Below are positions 38,455 through 48,230 of a stretch of 64,000 nt of DNA, piece by piece. Source of the DNA: Candidatus Iainarchaeum sp. (lineage in GTDB: Archaea > Iainarchaeota > Iainarchaeia > Iainarchaeales > GCA-2688035). Where the stretch lies: positions 1-64,000 of the forward strand of contig NZBU01000008.1 in assembly GCA_002688035.1 (NCBI GenBank), written 5' to 3'. A model generated the notes under the pieces. The model worked only from the letters and a program-made list of their open reading frames with translations, did not search any database and was not told the DNA's origin. The position numbers and the translations under genes are program-made. The stretch's first letter is position 1. Each line of letters starts with the position of its first letter.

Positions 38455-38994
38455 TTATTTGTTTTTTAAAGCTTTGCCCTGGCCTATTTCCTTTTTCCTG
38501 AACAGGATTGAAGGCAAAGCGATTGCTGCTATGAGCGCGATTATTCCTGTTGAAAACTGCATTTCGCTGAATTCTATTCCAAAGAATTCTGGAATGTGGC
38601 AGTAAGCTGCTGTCTCTGTTGCGCATGTAATTATTGCCCACACACATGGATTGCAGGCTAGGGTGTCGATGGTGTCAGGTTTACAGTATGATTCGCATAC
38701 GCCTTCGGAAAGAGCAGTACATTTTGTTGTGGTATTAGGTTTTGTGGCATACTTACAGTCCGCTCCTGGGTCGTTTGTACATTGAGCAACATATTTGCAT
38801 TGGCCTCTACCACATCCCTGTTCTGTGCTAAAATAATTGGGGCAACTCGCAGATGTTTTCCCTGCGCAGTTCGCTAATTTTGCTCCAGTGCAGGTTGCAA
38901 CACCAAAAACATTTACAGAGCTAAACAAAAGAAGCAGCAAAACCAAAACAGCCAGAATTCTTGTTTTAATGTTTTCACCAACATATATATACAT
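38455..38994 (-). CDS. Cys-rich secreted protein with C-terminal PEF-GIE/TM/basic tail (paralog 3)
   Basis: CHIPEFFGIEFSEMQFSTGIIALIAAIALPSILFRKKEIGQG. Confidence 0.8.
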   Translation of the reverse strand: MYIYVGENIKTRILAVLVLLLLLFSSVNVFGVATCTGAKLANCAGKTSASCPNYFSTEQGCGRGQCKYVAQCTNDPGADCKYATKPNTTTKCTALSEGVCESYCKPDTIDTLACNPCVWAIITCATETAAYCHIPEFFGIEFSEMQFSTGIIALIAAIALPSILFRKKEIGQGKALKNK

Positions 38995-39019
38995 ATTCTG
39001 AAATTTAATGGTTTCGCCC

Positions 39020-39775
39020 TCATAGAAAAGCCGGCTGAATTACCCCGGCAAGCCAGAGCAGGGTAATTATCGCCGGCTGGTGCAGGAAATAAATTATCAG
39101 AGATTTTCTTCCCATCCAACTAAACAATTTCAGCACTCTGCTCTTTGTTTCAGGTGCCTCTTTTGCCCTTTGGCCGTTTGGGTACAGCTTGCTGCCGGCG
39201 AAGATTCCCAGGAAAACAATCCCAAGCCAGGGGAATAGCGGGACCAAATCAAAGGTGTAAAAGCCCGGGGAGTATGCTGCCGAAACAGAGAAACCCAGCC
39301 AGGTGAAAAGCATTGTGTCCAATGCAATTCCATTAATCAAAAGCCCAACCACAAAAGCAACCAGCCCAAATGGAAGAGCAAGCTTTGGCCTTGAGAGAAG
39401 AGGATAGGAAATTATTATTGCCGCGCCAATAAAGTGTATTATTCCAAAAAAGATCAATCCTTGTGGAAAGAAAATTAGAGTAAATGCAGTTATAATCAGG
39501 CCCATTGAGAAAATTCTTAGACCTCTTTTAATATACTTCCAAGCAAGGCGTGTTCCTACAATATTTCCATTTGTTTTGGCATAGCTCAATGTAAGCGAAA
39601 CGCCCACCAAAAAAACAAAGATTGCAACAGTTGCCCTCGCCAGCCAGAAAAGTTCCATGCTCCAGGCACTGAAATCAAACCTTGTAAAATAATCCAAATC
39701 AAAGAAAATATGGAAAACAATCATTAACACAATTGCAATGCCGCGAATAAAATCTACTTCCCAAATTCTTTGCAT
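39020..39775 (-). CDS. DUF1624 / heparan-alpha-glucosaminide acetyltransferase-like membrane protein
   Basis: MQRIWEVDFIRGIAIVLMIVFHIFFDLDYF; multi-TM. Confidence 0.85.
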   Translation of the reverse strand: MQRIWEVDFIRGIAIVLMIVFHIFFDLDYFTRFDFSAWSMELFWLARATVAIFVFLVGVSLTLSYAKTNGNIVGTRLAWKYIKRGLRIFSMGLIITAFTLIFFPQGLIFFGIIHFIGAAIIISYPLLSRPKLALPFGLVAFVVGLLINGIALDTMLFTWLGFSVSAAYSPGFYTFDLVPLFPWLGIVFLGIFAGSKLYPNGQRAKEAPETKSRVLKLFSWMGRKSLIIYFLHQPAIITLLWLAGVIQPAFL

Positions 39776-39944
39776 GGAGAAGTGATAACTAAAAGTTTTT
39801 TTATAATGGTCTGATTATTTTCCCTGCTTTTTTGTCTGTTTCGAGGCTTGTTCTAAGAAAATTTTCTTAGTACTCAGTTGATTTGGTTTGCGGGTTTTAT
39901 ATAGCCGCGAAGACCCTCTTTATTATCTACTAGTGGTTTTTACA

Positions 39945-41759
39945 ATGTGCGGAATAGTTGGTTACAGTGGAGAAAAGAATGCATCTGAATTGCTGCCCTC
40001 TTGCTTGCGAAAGTTGGATTACAGGGGCTATGACAGCTTTGGATTTGCAGTACAGGCAAACCCGACTATTGCTGTTGAAAAGCACGCTGGTAGGCTTGAT
40101 GGTTTTACCTCACAACTACCGGAAAGCAAGCTTGGAATTGCGCATACGCGCTGGGCCACACACGGCTCTGTCACAGAGAAGAATGCCCACCCACACATGA
40201 GCTGTGATGGTAGTATTGCAGTAGTTCACAATGGGATCATTGAAAACTATTCGGAATTAAGGGAGCAACTGAAACAGCAGGGCCACAAATTTGTTTCTGA
40301 AACAGATTCAGAAGTAATTCCACACCTTATTGAAGGTCTGCTTGCGCAGGGAAAAAGCTTTGAAGAGGCTGTAAGAGAAACTTGCGATTCCCTTCAAGGA
40401 ACTTTTGCCCTCCTGATTCTCAACAAAGAGAGCAACAAGCTTGTTGCAGCCAGAAAGGGCTCTCCCTTGGTAATTGGGGTTGGCAAGAATGAGAACTTTG
40501 TTGCAAGCGATGTAACAGCCTTTATTGAATTCACAAAGGATGTAATTTTCCTTGATGACAACGAACTTGCAATTGTTGATGGGAATGTTGAAGTTCAAAA
40601 TTTTAGCACAGGAAAAAAGTTGGATAAAAAGGTTTCCAAAATTGAGTGGGATGCAGAGCAAGCTGAAAAATCTGGGTACAAGCACTTTATGTTAAAAGAA
40701 ATTTTTGAGCAGCCTGAAGCTGCACAGAAATGTTTGCAGGGCCGTATCAAGGATGGAAAGGTGGTTCTACCCGAACTAGAGGGGCGGGATGAAAAGTTGA
40801 AGGAGATTAATCGTGTAATTATTGTTGCCTGTGGTACTTCGTGGCACGCAGGCCTTGTTGCAGAATATATTATGGAGGAATTGGTTGGTTTGCCTGTTGA
40901 AGTAGAGTATGCTTCTGAGTTTCGCTATCGTAATCCTATTGTTGATGATAAATGTTTGGTGATAGTGGTTTCTCAGAGCGGTGAAACAGCTGATACTCTT
41001 GCTGCATTGCGTGAGGCAAAGAAAAAGGGCGCATTAGTTATTTCAATCTGCAATGTAATGGGCAGCACTATTGCAAGGGAATCTCATTCTACAATTTACA
41101 ACCGTGCAGGTCCTGAGATAGGTGTTGCAAGCACTAAAGCGTTTACTACACAGCTTATTGTTCTCACTCTTGTTTCACTTTACCTTGCTGATTTAATAAA
41201 ATCAAATCCGCTTGAAAAGCAGCGGGAAATTCTTTCTGCTTTGCAAGAAATTCCCGATAAAATGCAACAGACAGTTGATGAAAGTAATCAAGTGTTGGCG
41301 ATCGCAAAGAAATATTGGGAGAAACCAAATGCACTTTATCTTGGAAGAGGCCCTAACTTCCCGATTGCCTTAGAAGGGGCTTTGAAGCTGAAAGAAATTT
41401 CTTATTTGCATGCAGAGGGGATGTCTGCTGCGGAGATGAAGCACGGCCCTATTGCGTTAATTGACAGTGATATGCCTGCGATCTTTGTTGCGGTAAAGGA
41501 TAAGACTTATAATAAAATTCTTGCGAACATTGAGGAGATAAAGGCGCGAGGCGGAACAGTAATAGCGGTTGCAAGCCCTGCTGATAAGGAAATGGAAGGT
41601 AATGTGGCTGAGGTAATGCACATCGCGAAAACAATTGAGTTGCTGCAGCCTTTGCTAACCGTGCTTCCACTTCAACTTCTTGCTTATTATATTGCGGATA
41701 TTCGTGAGTGCGACATTGACAAACCGCGAAATCTCGCAAAGAGTGTTACAGTTGAGTGA
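39945..41759 (+). CDS. glmS: Glutamine--fructose-6-phosphate aminotransferase (isomerizing)
   Basis: MCGIVGYSG; HTRWATHGSVTEKNAHPH; CGTSWHAGLVAEY; C-term DKPRNLAKSVTVE. Confidence 0.97.
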   Translation: MCGIVGYSGEKNASELLPSCLRKLDYRGYDSFGFAVQANPTIAVEKHAGRLDGFTSQLPESKLGIAHTRWATHGSVTEKNAHPHMSCDGSIAVVHNGIIENYSELREQLKQQGHKFVSETDSEVIPHLIEGLLAQGKSFEEAVRETCDSLQGTFALLILNKESNKLVAARKGSPLVIGVGKNENFVASDVTAFIEFTKDVIFLDDNELAIVDGNVEVQNFSTGKKLDKKVSKIEWDAEQAEKSGYKHFMLKEIFEQPEAAQKCLQGRIKDGKVVLPELEGRDEKLKEINRVIIVACGTSWHAGLVAEYIMEELVGLPVEVEYASEFRYRNPIVDDKCLVIVVSQSGETADTLAALREAKKKGALVISICNVMGSTIARESHSTIYNRAGPEIGVASTKAFTTQLIVLTLVSLYLADLIKSNPLEKQREILSALQEIPDKMQQTVDESNQVLAIAKKYWEKPNALYLGRGPNFPIALEGALKLKEISYLHAEGMSAAEMKHGPIALIDSDMPAIFVAVKDKTYNKILANIEEIKARGGTVIAVASPADKEMEGNVAEVMHIAKTIELLQPLLTVLPLQLLAYYIADIRECDIDKPRNLAKSVTVE

Positions 41760-41763
41760 TTTT

Positions 41764-42207
41764 ATGGTTGAAGAACTTAAAGAAGTAAGAGAGCAGGATT
41801 TAGAGCAGGTGCTACCTGTACTTTATCAGCTCAGTCCGCAAAAAGAAGAGGACAAGAATGTTAGTCAGGATGAATTGCGCAAAATTCTCGCAAAAATAAT
41901 TTCGGATGACAACTATTTTATGTATGTGTTGGAGGTGGAGGGTAATATTGTTGGAATTGGCAGTTTGCTTATACAGTTGAATTTGTCGCATGGTGGCAAG
42001 CCCTATGGTCATATTGAGAATGTTGTTGTTGACAATCTGAACAGGAAAAATGGTACTGGGAAAAAGATAGTGGCGAAATTAATTGAGAAGGCAAAGGAAA
42101 AGGGATGTTATAAGATAGTTCTGGCCTGCGAAGCCAACAATATTCCATTTTATGAAAAGTCTGGTTTGAATGAAACTGGCGAAGTTGAAATGCGTCTGGA
42201 TTTTTAG
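41764..42207 (+). CDS. GNAT acetyltransferase resembling eukaryotic-type glucosamine-6-phosphate N-acetyltransferase (GNA1)
   Basis: GHIENVVVDNLNRKNGTGKKIVAKLIEKAKEKGCYKIVLACEANNIPFYEKSGL; directly downstream of glmS. Confidence 0.75.
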   Translation: MVEELKEVREQDLEQVLPVLYQLSPQKEEDKNVSQDELRKILAKIISDDNYFMYVLEVEGNIVGIGSLLIQLNLSHGGKPYGHIENVVVDNLNRKNGTGKKIVAKLIEKAKEKGCYKIVLACEANNIPFYEKSGLNETGEVEMRLDF

Positions 42208-42218
42208 AAGTGATTTCT

Positions 42219-43877
42219 ATGGGTAAGGTAAAAGCAATTATCTTTGATTTAGACGACACTCTCTTTGACTGCAGCGGCCAACTTGTTCAGGCTGCAAGAA
42301 AGAGAGCTGCAAAAGTAATGGCTGGGAAAATTGATGCTGATGAACAACAGATCCTGAAAAAACAAAACCAGCTCTACAAAGAGTTTGGCCCAAGCTTCAA
42401 TGTCTTTAACAAGATTTGCGACGACTACAAGCTCAAAAACAAGGACAAATGTGTTGATGCTGCTTTGAAAGCATATAATAGTGGCGAGGTTGGAAAAATC
42501 TCTTTGTTCAATGAAGTAATTCCTCTCTTGGAAAAGCTCAAAGCCAAAAAAATAAAGCTCGTGCTCATCACATCAGGTATTCACAGTAGGCAACAGAAAA
42601 AGATCAAACTACTTGGACTGCGAGAGTGGATGGACCTAATTTTTATTCATGATATTGAAAAGCTCACTGTTTCAAAGCGCACTCTATTCAAAGAAGCAAT
42701 ACAAGCCCTTGGTCTTAAGCCATCAGAGTGCATTAGCGTTGGCGACAGAATTCAAAGGGAGATAAAAATCGGCAACAGTATGGGTATGACTACAATAAGA
42801 CTGCTTCAAGGTCGTTTTAGAAGTATGAAACCAAAGAATGCTTTGGAGGAACCTGACTTCGAGATAAAGAATCTTTTAAATATCCTTGAGATTGTAGATT
42901 TGGTGGAGCAGGGCAAAAACCACAAGCCAAAGGTTGTTGCGATTGGAGGGGGGACAGGACTGCCAATGGTGTTGAATTCACTTAAAGATTATACAAAAAA
43001 CCTTACTGCAATTGTTACTGTAACAGATTCGGGGAGAAGCAGCGGTATGCTTCGTAAAGACTTGCATATCTTGCCCCCGGGGGATATACGCAATTGTCTT
43101 ATTGCCTTGAGCGATTCTGAGGAACTATTGCTTGACTTGTTTCGCTACCGTTTTGATAATGGAGGGTTGGAGGGACATAGTTTTGGCAATCTCTTTATTG
43201 CTGCTTTAACAAAAACTACTGGCAGCTTTGAAAAAGCCCTCAAGGAAGTTAGCAGGATTCTCGCAATCAAAGGCCAAGTTCTCCCATCCACACTTCAGGA
43301 CACTCATATTTGCGCAGAGCTTGAGGACGGCACAATTGTCGAGGAGGAATTTAATGTAAGGGCGCCGGACAAGAGTCCAATAAAGCGCGTTTTCCTGAAG
43401 CACAAAGTAAAACCCTTAGAGGATGCGCTTAAAGCTATTGAGGAAGCCGATCTCATTGTTTTAGGGCCTGGGAGTCTCTTTACTTCAATTATTCCAAATC
43501 TTTTGGTCGAGGATCTTTCAAAGGCCATCGGAAAAAGTAAGGCTAAGACGGTTTATGTTGCAAACATCATGACCCAGCCCGGGCAAACCGATAGCTATTC
43601 TCTTTCAATGCATGTTTTCCAAATAGAAAAATATTTGGGCAAGTGTTTGGACGAGGTTCTCTTCAACAACAAGAAGCCAACTAAAGAACTTATTGAGCGT
43701 TACAAAAAAGATGATGCATTCATTGTGGAGAATGACCCCGAAAAAATATGTAAGGACATTAAACTTGTTCCAGTGGACTTGCTTGAGAAAGAAAGCAATC
43801 AAGTGCTCTGGCAAAAACAGTATTTGTTAAGGCACGACCCTGAGAAACTTGGCAAGGCATTACTTGACCTTGTTTAA
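42219..43877 (+). CDS. HAD phosphatase fused to YvcK/GlmR (CofD-like) domain
   Basis: N-term IIFDLDDTLFDCSG...SVGDRIQREIKIG; C-term AIGGGTGLPMVLNSLKDYTKNLTAIVTVTDSGRSSGMLRKDLHILPPGDIRNCLIALS. Confidence 0.9.
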   Translation: MGKVKAIIFDLDDTLFDCSGQLVQAARKRAAKVMAGKIDADEQQILKKQNQLYKEFGPSFNVFNKICDDYKLKNKDKCVDAALKAYNSGEVGKISLFNEVIPLLEKLKAKKIKLVLITSGIHSRQQKKIKLLGLREWMDLIFIHDIEKLTVSKRTLFKEAIQALGLKPSECISVGDRIQREIKIGNSMGMTTIRLLQGRFRSMKPKNALEEPDFEIKNLLNILEIVDLVEQGKNHKPKVVAIGGGTGLPMVLNSLKDYTKNLTAIVTVTDSGRSSGMLRKDLHILPPGDIRNCLIALSDSEELLLDLFRYRFDNGGLEGHSFGNLFIAALTKTTGSFEKALKEVSRILAIKGQVLPSTLQDTHICAELEDGTIVEEEFNVRAPDKSPIKRVFLKHKVKPLEDALKAIEEADLIVLGPGSLFTSIIPNLLVEDLSKAIGKSKAKTVYVANIMTQPGQTDSYSLSMHVFQIEKYLGKCLDEVLFNNKKPTKELIERYKKDDAFIVENDPEKICKDIKLVPVDLLEKESNQVLWQKQYLLRHDPEKLGKALLDLV

Positions 43878-44650
43878 GGGAAGACGCAAGTGCCTTCTCT
43901 ACAGCGCATTTCACCAGGACACTGTATTTCAGAGCAAGGATTTATCTGCTCACATTTAACTAAACAACAGCTGTTAGTATCTTCTGCTATCAATGGATCT
44001 TCAGCGCATCTGAGCATCTGTGGGCATTCTTGGTCATCCAATTCTTCACAAGTTTTTAGCGCACAATTTCCCTCACTACACTTTTCATTGTTCTCGCACT
44101 CTGTTACTTCGCACAAATCCTCTACGCATTCATCCAAACAGCATTCTTCTATATCATAAACTGTAACCAAGTCAGTCGTGCAGGACCAGTCGCTAGGACA
44201 CATCTTTCCTTCAACTTCCTTACAGGCTTTTGTTCTGTGTACACATTCTCCGCCGTTACATTCGTCAACTGTGAGTCTATCATCGTCGTTGCACTTCTGA
44301 TTATTCCGGCAGCCCCAATATGTTGGGTCAACGTCCTTTCTAAATATGCAAAGAATATCCAAGTTTTCTGGTTCAAGCCATGCTTCAAGCAAGCCCTGGC
44401 TGCCCTCTATTTTCAAAAAGTAAAAACTGTCACCTTCAAGCTTTTTTCCGCATTTTTTGAAAATATCTGCTTCGTCCGCATCCGTAAAAATATTTTTCTC
44501 CACAGATATTATTGTCGTTTTCGCATAAGGGTCAAGGTCAAGGAATTCTCTTATTTAGGGCAATTGTATTGCCTTAGATTCCACCTCGTAGAGACACCCT
44601 GATAAGAAAATTAGTGCAACCAAACCAAAGATTAGTATTTTTTGGTTCAT
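43874..44650 (-). pseudogene. Cys-rich tandem-repeat lipoprotein interrupted by an in-frame TAA after the signal peptide
   Basis: ATG at 44650: MNQKILIFGLVALIFLSGCLYEVESKAIQLP*(TAA 44557-44555) IREFLDLDPYAKTTIIS then ORF 43874..44503 in the same frame. Confidence 0.6.
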
Positions 44651-44665
44651 ACTTTCTCGAGTACC

Positions 44666-47635
44666 TCAAAATAGTGTTCCGTGTGTTGCGTCAATGCGCA
44701 CGGCTCTAAGTTTTCCATTTGGTTTCTTGAGTACAATATCATAGAACGGAATATAAATATCCTTCACGTCTTTTACAATAGCTTTATTCCAGAGCTTTGT
44801 GATTACTTTTACCGCGTTTTGTTTGCCGAATCTCTCCATTTCGATGGAAAGCGCTTCTTCCATTGAAACCGGCAGCCTATCAAGACTTCTAAGTAGCGGG
44901 TGTAGCGGGTCTTTCGGCAAATCAATGTCTTTTTTCAGAGCATAAAAGTCTGTTGCAGCAATCTTTTCCTTGGAAGCAATTCCCTTTGCAACAAGGCTCT
45001 CTAGCAACTTCTTTGCAATCATATCTGTTTCACCAATCTCTTTTGTTATTGCAGCAAACTCCCGCTTGTCTCTTCCAAGTGCAAATAGTGCTCTCACTTC
45101 TCCGTCCTTCAAGTTGGTTATAATTGGAACGCCCTTACTTTTGAAGAAGTTCCTGTCTTTTGGATTGAAGTGTATAAATTCTCCGCTACCCGAATCAATA
45201 AATACTTCTCCCTTGTTGAAAGTGTTCTTGTTTCTGAATACATTGAATTCGATCCTGTAAACTGGGAGGTGCTTCAAACTAATTCTTTCAATTGCCTCTT
45301 CCTCTCCAATAAGCCCAAGGAACTTTTTCTTCCTGAGTTTGTTGGCAATTTTTGAAGCGTTAGCCTGACTCACGCGTGTTGGGAACGCGAGCAATTCAAT
45401 TGGCTCGGGCTGAAGTACTGCCTTGCTTTCCCTCGCAATTTCTTTTTCGACTTCGCCTGAAATTTCTTCCACCATTGCTTCCTCATGTTCTTTTCCGGGC
45501 AGAGAAAGGGTGCTTGTTTTCACATTGAGCAGTGCGCCCTTCTTTTCAAGCTGTTCGAGTATCTCGGTTAACTGCAAATTACTTTTATATTTAACATTAA
45601 GTGATCTGAGGGCCTCGTTAATGGTTGTGGTTTCAAGGCTTCCTTCCCTCTCAAGTTTTGCCCAGGACATTCCGATCGCGAGTTTTAGAACTTGTTCCTT
45701 GTCAAGCTTCATGCTTCGCTCAACCGTTTCAGCTTCTCGTCCCTCATGCTGTGACATCCTTGGCCTTACTCTCATTATAAATGCCCTGCTTGTTTCCTCT
45801 CTTCTATCCCCTGTTAATGCAACTCCAACAGGAAGTGTTTTCACAAAATTGCTGTTCTTGTACTGTCTTGGGATAATCGTAGGGGTTCTCTTATAAATTG
45901 CTTTGATGTCATCGTCAAACACGAGCTTGTGGCTAACAATAGTGTCAAGCTGGCTTAGCACCCTCGTGTCAATTGCTGATGGTTGCTGGGTAGCAAATAC
46001 AAGCGAGCAGCCAGGTTGCCTTCCCTGTTTCACATATTCAACAAGAGCGGTTGATGCAGGGGTCCGTACATTGCCGCTTGGAATCAGGGTGTGTGCCTCG
46101 TCAATAAATAGCCATGTTGGGGGAATATCTTCTTCAAGTAACTGATCAATGCTCTCTTCCTTCATTCTGTTTGAAGCTTCCTTTCTGGTGCTGATTTTTC
46201 TTGCCGCAAGAATTCTCCTTGCAAGAATTCCGATTACAAGTGCTGAAACGTTGTCCTCGAGGAATGAAGTGTCAATTATTGCCATCTGATTTTCCCTGCT
46301 CAACTCTGCAAGTGGCGTTCCCTTCTTGTCAAAGACACCCCAGTTTTTCGCAGCATCAAACCTTGAAACAAGTGCCCTTATTGAATCAGGTTTGTATCCC
46401 TTGTCAGGGCTATGAAGCTCGGCATCCTCGCCCAAACACACAATCAAATTTTCAAGCGAGAAGAAATTACTCTTTCCTTTCACACTTGCGCCCTCTTTTG
46501 TCTTGTAGCCTTGTTTTACCTTGCCAAGTGATTTCTCCAGCAGCAGTCCGCTTGGCGAAAACCTCTCAATTCCAAATGTAAGGCACCAGTCCTCTGCAGT
46601 AAGCATGGCAGGTGGCAAACTAAAAGTTGCGTCATAAGTATTTTTTGGAACTTTATCTCTCATTCCAAGTGGGATGAAAACCTTTAGATTCTCCAAACCT
46701 TGTGGCATTAGCTCCCACTGACCCAATAGTTCAAGTTCTCGTGTCTCTTTGTTTGGAAACCTCATGCTCCAGAACACGCCAATTGGGTCAACAACAATTG
46801 TTCCAACATTCTTGTTTTTTAATGCGAGTTCCTCAGCTATTACTCCAAGAATATATGATTTTCCTGAACCCCTTGCACCACAAACAAACACAACATGCGG
46901 GTTCAAGCTATCAAGCAGGATATTACTGTCTTTAAGGTCTTCTTCGCCAACTCGCCCAATAAAGAGTCCGCCTTCCTCTCCATATTTTTGATAAACATTT
47001 TTCTTTCGCCCAATAAACAATTGATTATTATCTGTTTCCAGGAAAGCAAGTTCTGGCTTTATACCGGATTTCTTTTTCTCAACCGGCTTGTCTTCGGCAA
47101 CCCCTTCTTTCTTCTCAGACTCGGCCTTTTTCTCAGGAGCTTTTACATCCTCTTCTTTGACTCCAACTTCTTTGTCTAACGGCATTTGCATTACATCTTT
47201 CTCTGCCGCTTCTTTTGCCTTTGCCTTCACAATTCTCTTAAGTTTGGCTTTAATCTCAGTATTAATCGGCTTTTCTTCAGGTTCGTTTGGAATGATATCC
47301 TCAGGCATTTCAGGAGGCATGATGTCGTCCTCAGAATTCTTTTCCTCGGCCTCATCTAAGACATCGTCTTCCTCACTATCCTCATCATCTTCCCCATCCC
47401 CATCTTCATCTTTTGGGCTTTCCACCGTGGTCTCCGTAGGTGCTTTTGCTTCCTCTTCTTCCTTAACCTTTTTCTTTTTCTTCTCGTCCTTTATTTCCCG
47501 CATTTTCTCGTACATTTTCTGCTTTGCGGCTTCCTGTTCTTCGTCTTCGCCAAAAGCTTCCTCAAACAAATCGTCTGTCTCATTCTCTACTTCAAAGCCT
47601 TTCTCGACCCTATTCTCACGCGCACGGTTATCCAT
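44666..47635 (-). CDS. HerA-like (DUF87/COG0433) ATPase with acidic N-terminal region
   Basis: VVFVCGARGSGKSYILGVIAEEL; PPTWLFIDEAHTLIPSGNVRTPASTALVEYVKQGRQPGCSLVFATQQPSAID; alternative upstream start 47704. Confidence 0.85.
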   Translation of the reverse strand: MDNRARENRVEKGFEVENETDDLFEEAFGEDEEQEAAKQKMYEKMREIKDEKKKKKVKEEEEAKAPTETTVESPKDEDGDGEDDEDSEEDDVLDEAEEKNSEDDIMPPEMPEDIIPNEPEEKPINTEIKAKLKRIVKAKAKEAAEKDVMQMPLDKEVGVKEEDVKAPEKKAESEKKEGVAEDKPVEKKKSGIKPELAFLETDNNQLFIGRKKNVYQKYGEEGGLFIGRVGEEDLKDSNILLDSLNPHVVFVCGARGSGKSYILGVIAEELALKNKNVGTIVVDPIGVFWSMRFPNKETRELELLGQWELMPQGLENLKVFIPLGMRDKVPKNTYDATFSLPPAMLTAEDWCLTFGIERFSPSGLLLEKSLGKVKQGYKTKEGASVKGKSNFFSLENLIVCLGEDAELHSPDKGYKPDSIRALVSRFDAAKNWGVFDKKGTPLAELSRENQMAIIDTSFLEDNVSALVIGILARRILAARKISTRKEASNRMKEESIDQLLEEDIPPTWLFIDEAHTLIPSGNVRTPASTALVEYVKQGRQPGCSLVFATQQPSAIDTRVLSQLDTIVSHKLVFDDDIKAIYKRTPTIIPRQYKNSNFVKTLPVGVALTGDRREETSRAFIMRVRPRMSQHEGREAETVERSMKLDKEQVLKLAIGMSWAKLEREGSLETTTINEALRSLNVKYKSNLQLTEILEQLEKKGALLNVKTSTLSLPGKEHEEAMVEEISGEVEKEIARESKAVLQPEPIELLAFPTRVSQANASKIANKLRKKKFLGLIGEEEAIERISLKHLPVYRIEFNVFRNKNTFNKGEVFIDSGSGEFIHFNPKDRNFFKSKGVPIITNLKDGEVRALFALGRDKREFAAITKEIGETDMIAKKLLESLVAKGIASKEKIAATDFYALKKDIDLPKDPLHPLLRSLDRLPVSMEEALSIEMERFGKQNAVKVITKLWNKAIVKDVKDIYIPFYDIVLKKPNGKLRAVRIDATHGTLF

Positions 47636-47696
47636 GGTTATCACATTAAAATACGAGTTTAAAGTATTTAAGCCTGATGTTAAAGATTCCAAAACA

Positions 47697-48230
47697 CTAT
47701 GCAAACGTTACCGCAATCCATTCTCCAACATAGTTGCTGATTATTACAACTACAAGGGCTATTCCCAAATGCTCGCCAACAACCTTCCAGGCTGTTTTAT
47801 TTTGTGCCCTTGCAATAAAATAGCTTAACAATCCAAGTGCTGCAAATCCCCAGATAATGCTCACGCTTATTGCGGTTTGAAGGTCAAGCAGCAGTACTGG
47901 AATAACAAAGGTTATTGCAAAAGCAAATTTTGAAAGCAGGGTGGAGACGGTTGAGACCCAAATCTCCTTTTCGCTGTGAATATTTTCGGATTCCTCTGAA
48001 ACATGCATTGCAAGGGCATCAGACAATGCATCTGCAATTGCAATAGTGAAAATTCCCCCCAAAACAGCGAGTTTCAAGCCAGTTCCGGCATTTAGTCCAA
48101 TCATTAGTCCAAGAGTGGTAATAATGCTTGACGTAAGCCCAAAACTTAGGCCGACTTTTATCTGCCCAACAACCAATAAAACACCTGTAACCATTGCATC
48201 TATATCATTTAAATACTTTAACACCTCCAA
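47697..48230 (-). CDS. VIT1/CCC1-family-like membrane transporter
   Basis: GGIFTIAIADALSDALAMHVSEESE plus five hydrophobic helices. Confidence 0.55.
   Translation of the reverse strand: MEVLKYLNDIDAMVTGVLLVVGQIKVGLSFGLTSSIITTLGLMIGLNAGTGLKLAVLGGIFTIAIADALSDALAMHVSEESENIHSEKEIWVSTVSTLLSKFAFAITFVIPVLLLDLQTAISVSIIWGFAALGLLSYFIARAQNKTAWKVVGEHLGIALVVVIISNYVGEWIAVTFA

Noticed and set aside
42210-43877. CofD (F420 biosynthesis) assignment for the C-terminal domain
   Set aside because: GGGTGLPMVL/TDSGRSSG/PPGDIRN motifs and linkage to glmS favour YvcK/GlmR; no F420 genes visible.
44666-47635. HerA-NurA-Mre11-Rad50 repair operon
   Set aside because: Only a HerA-like ATPase is present; no NurA or Mre11 nearby and the SMC is 10 kb away with unrelated genes between.
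47088-47828. 246-aa Ser-rich plus-strand ORF
   Set aside because: Antisense of the acidic N-terminal region of the HerA-like ATPase.
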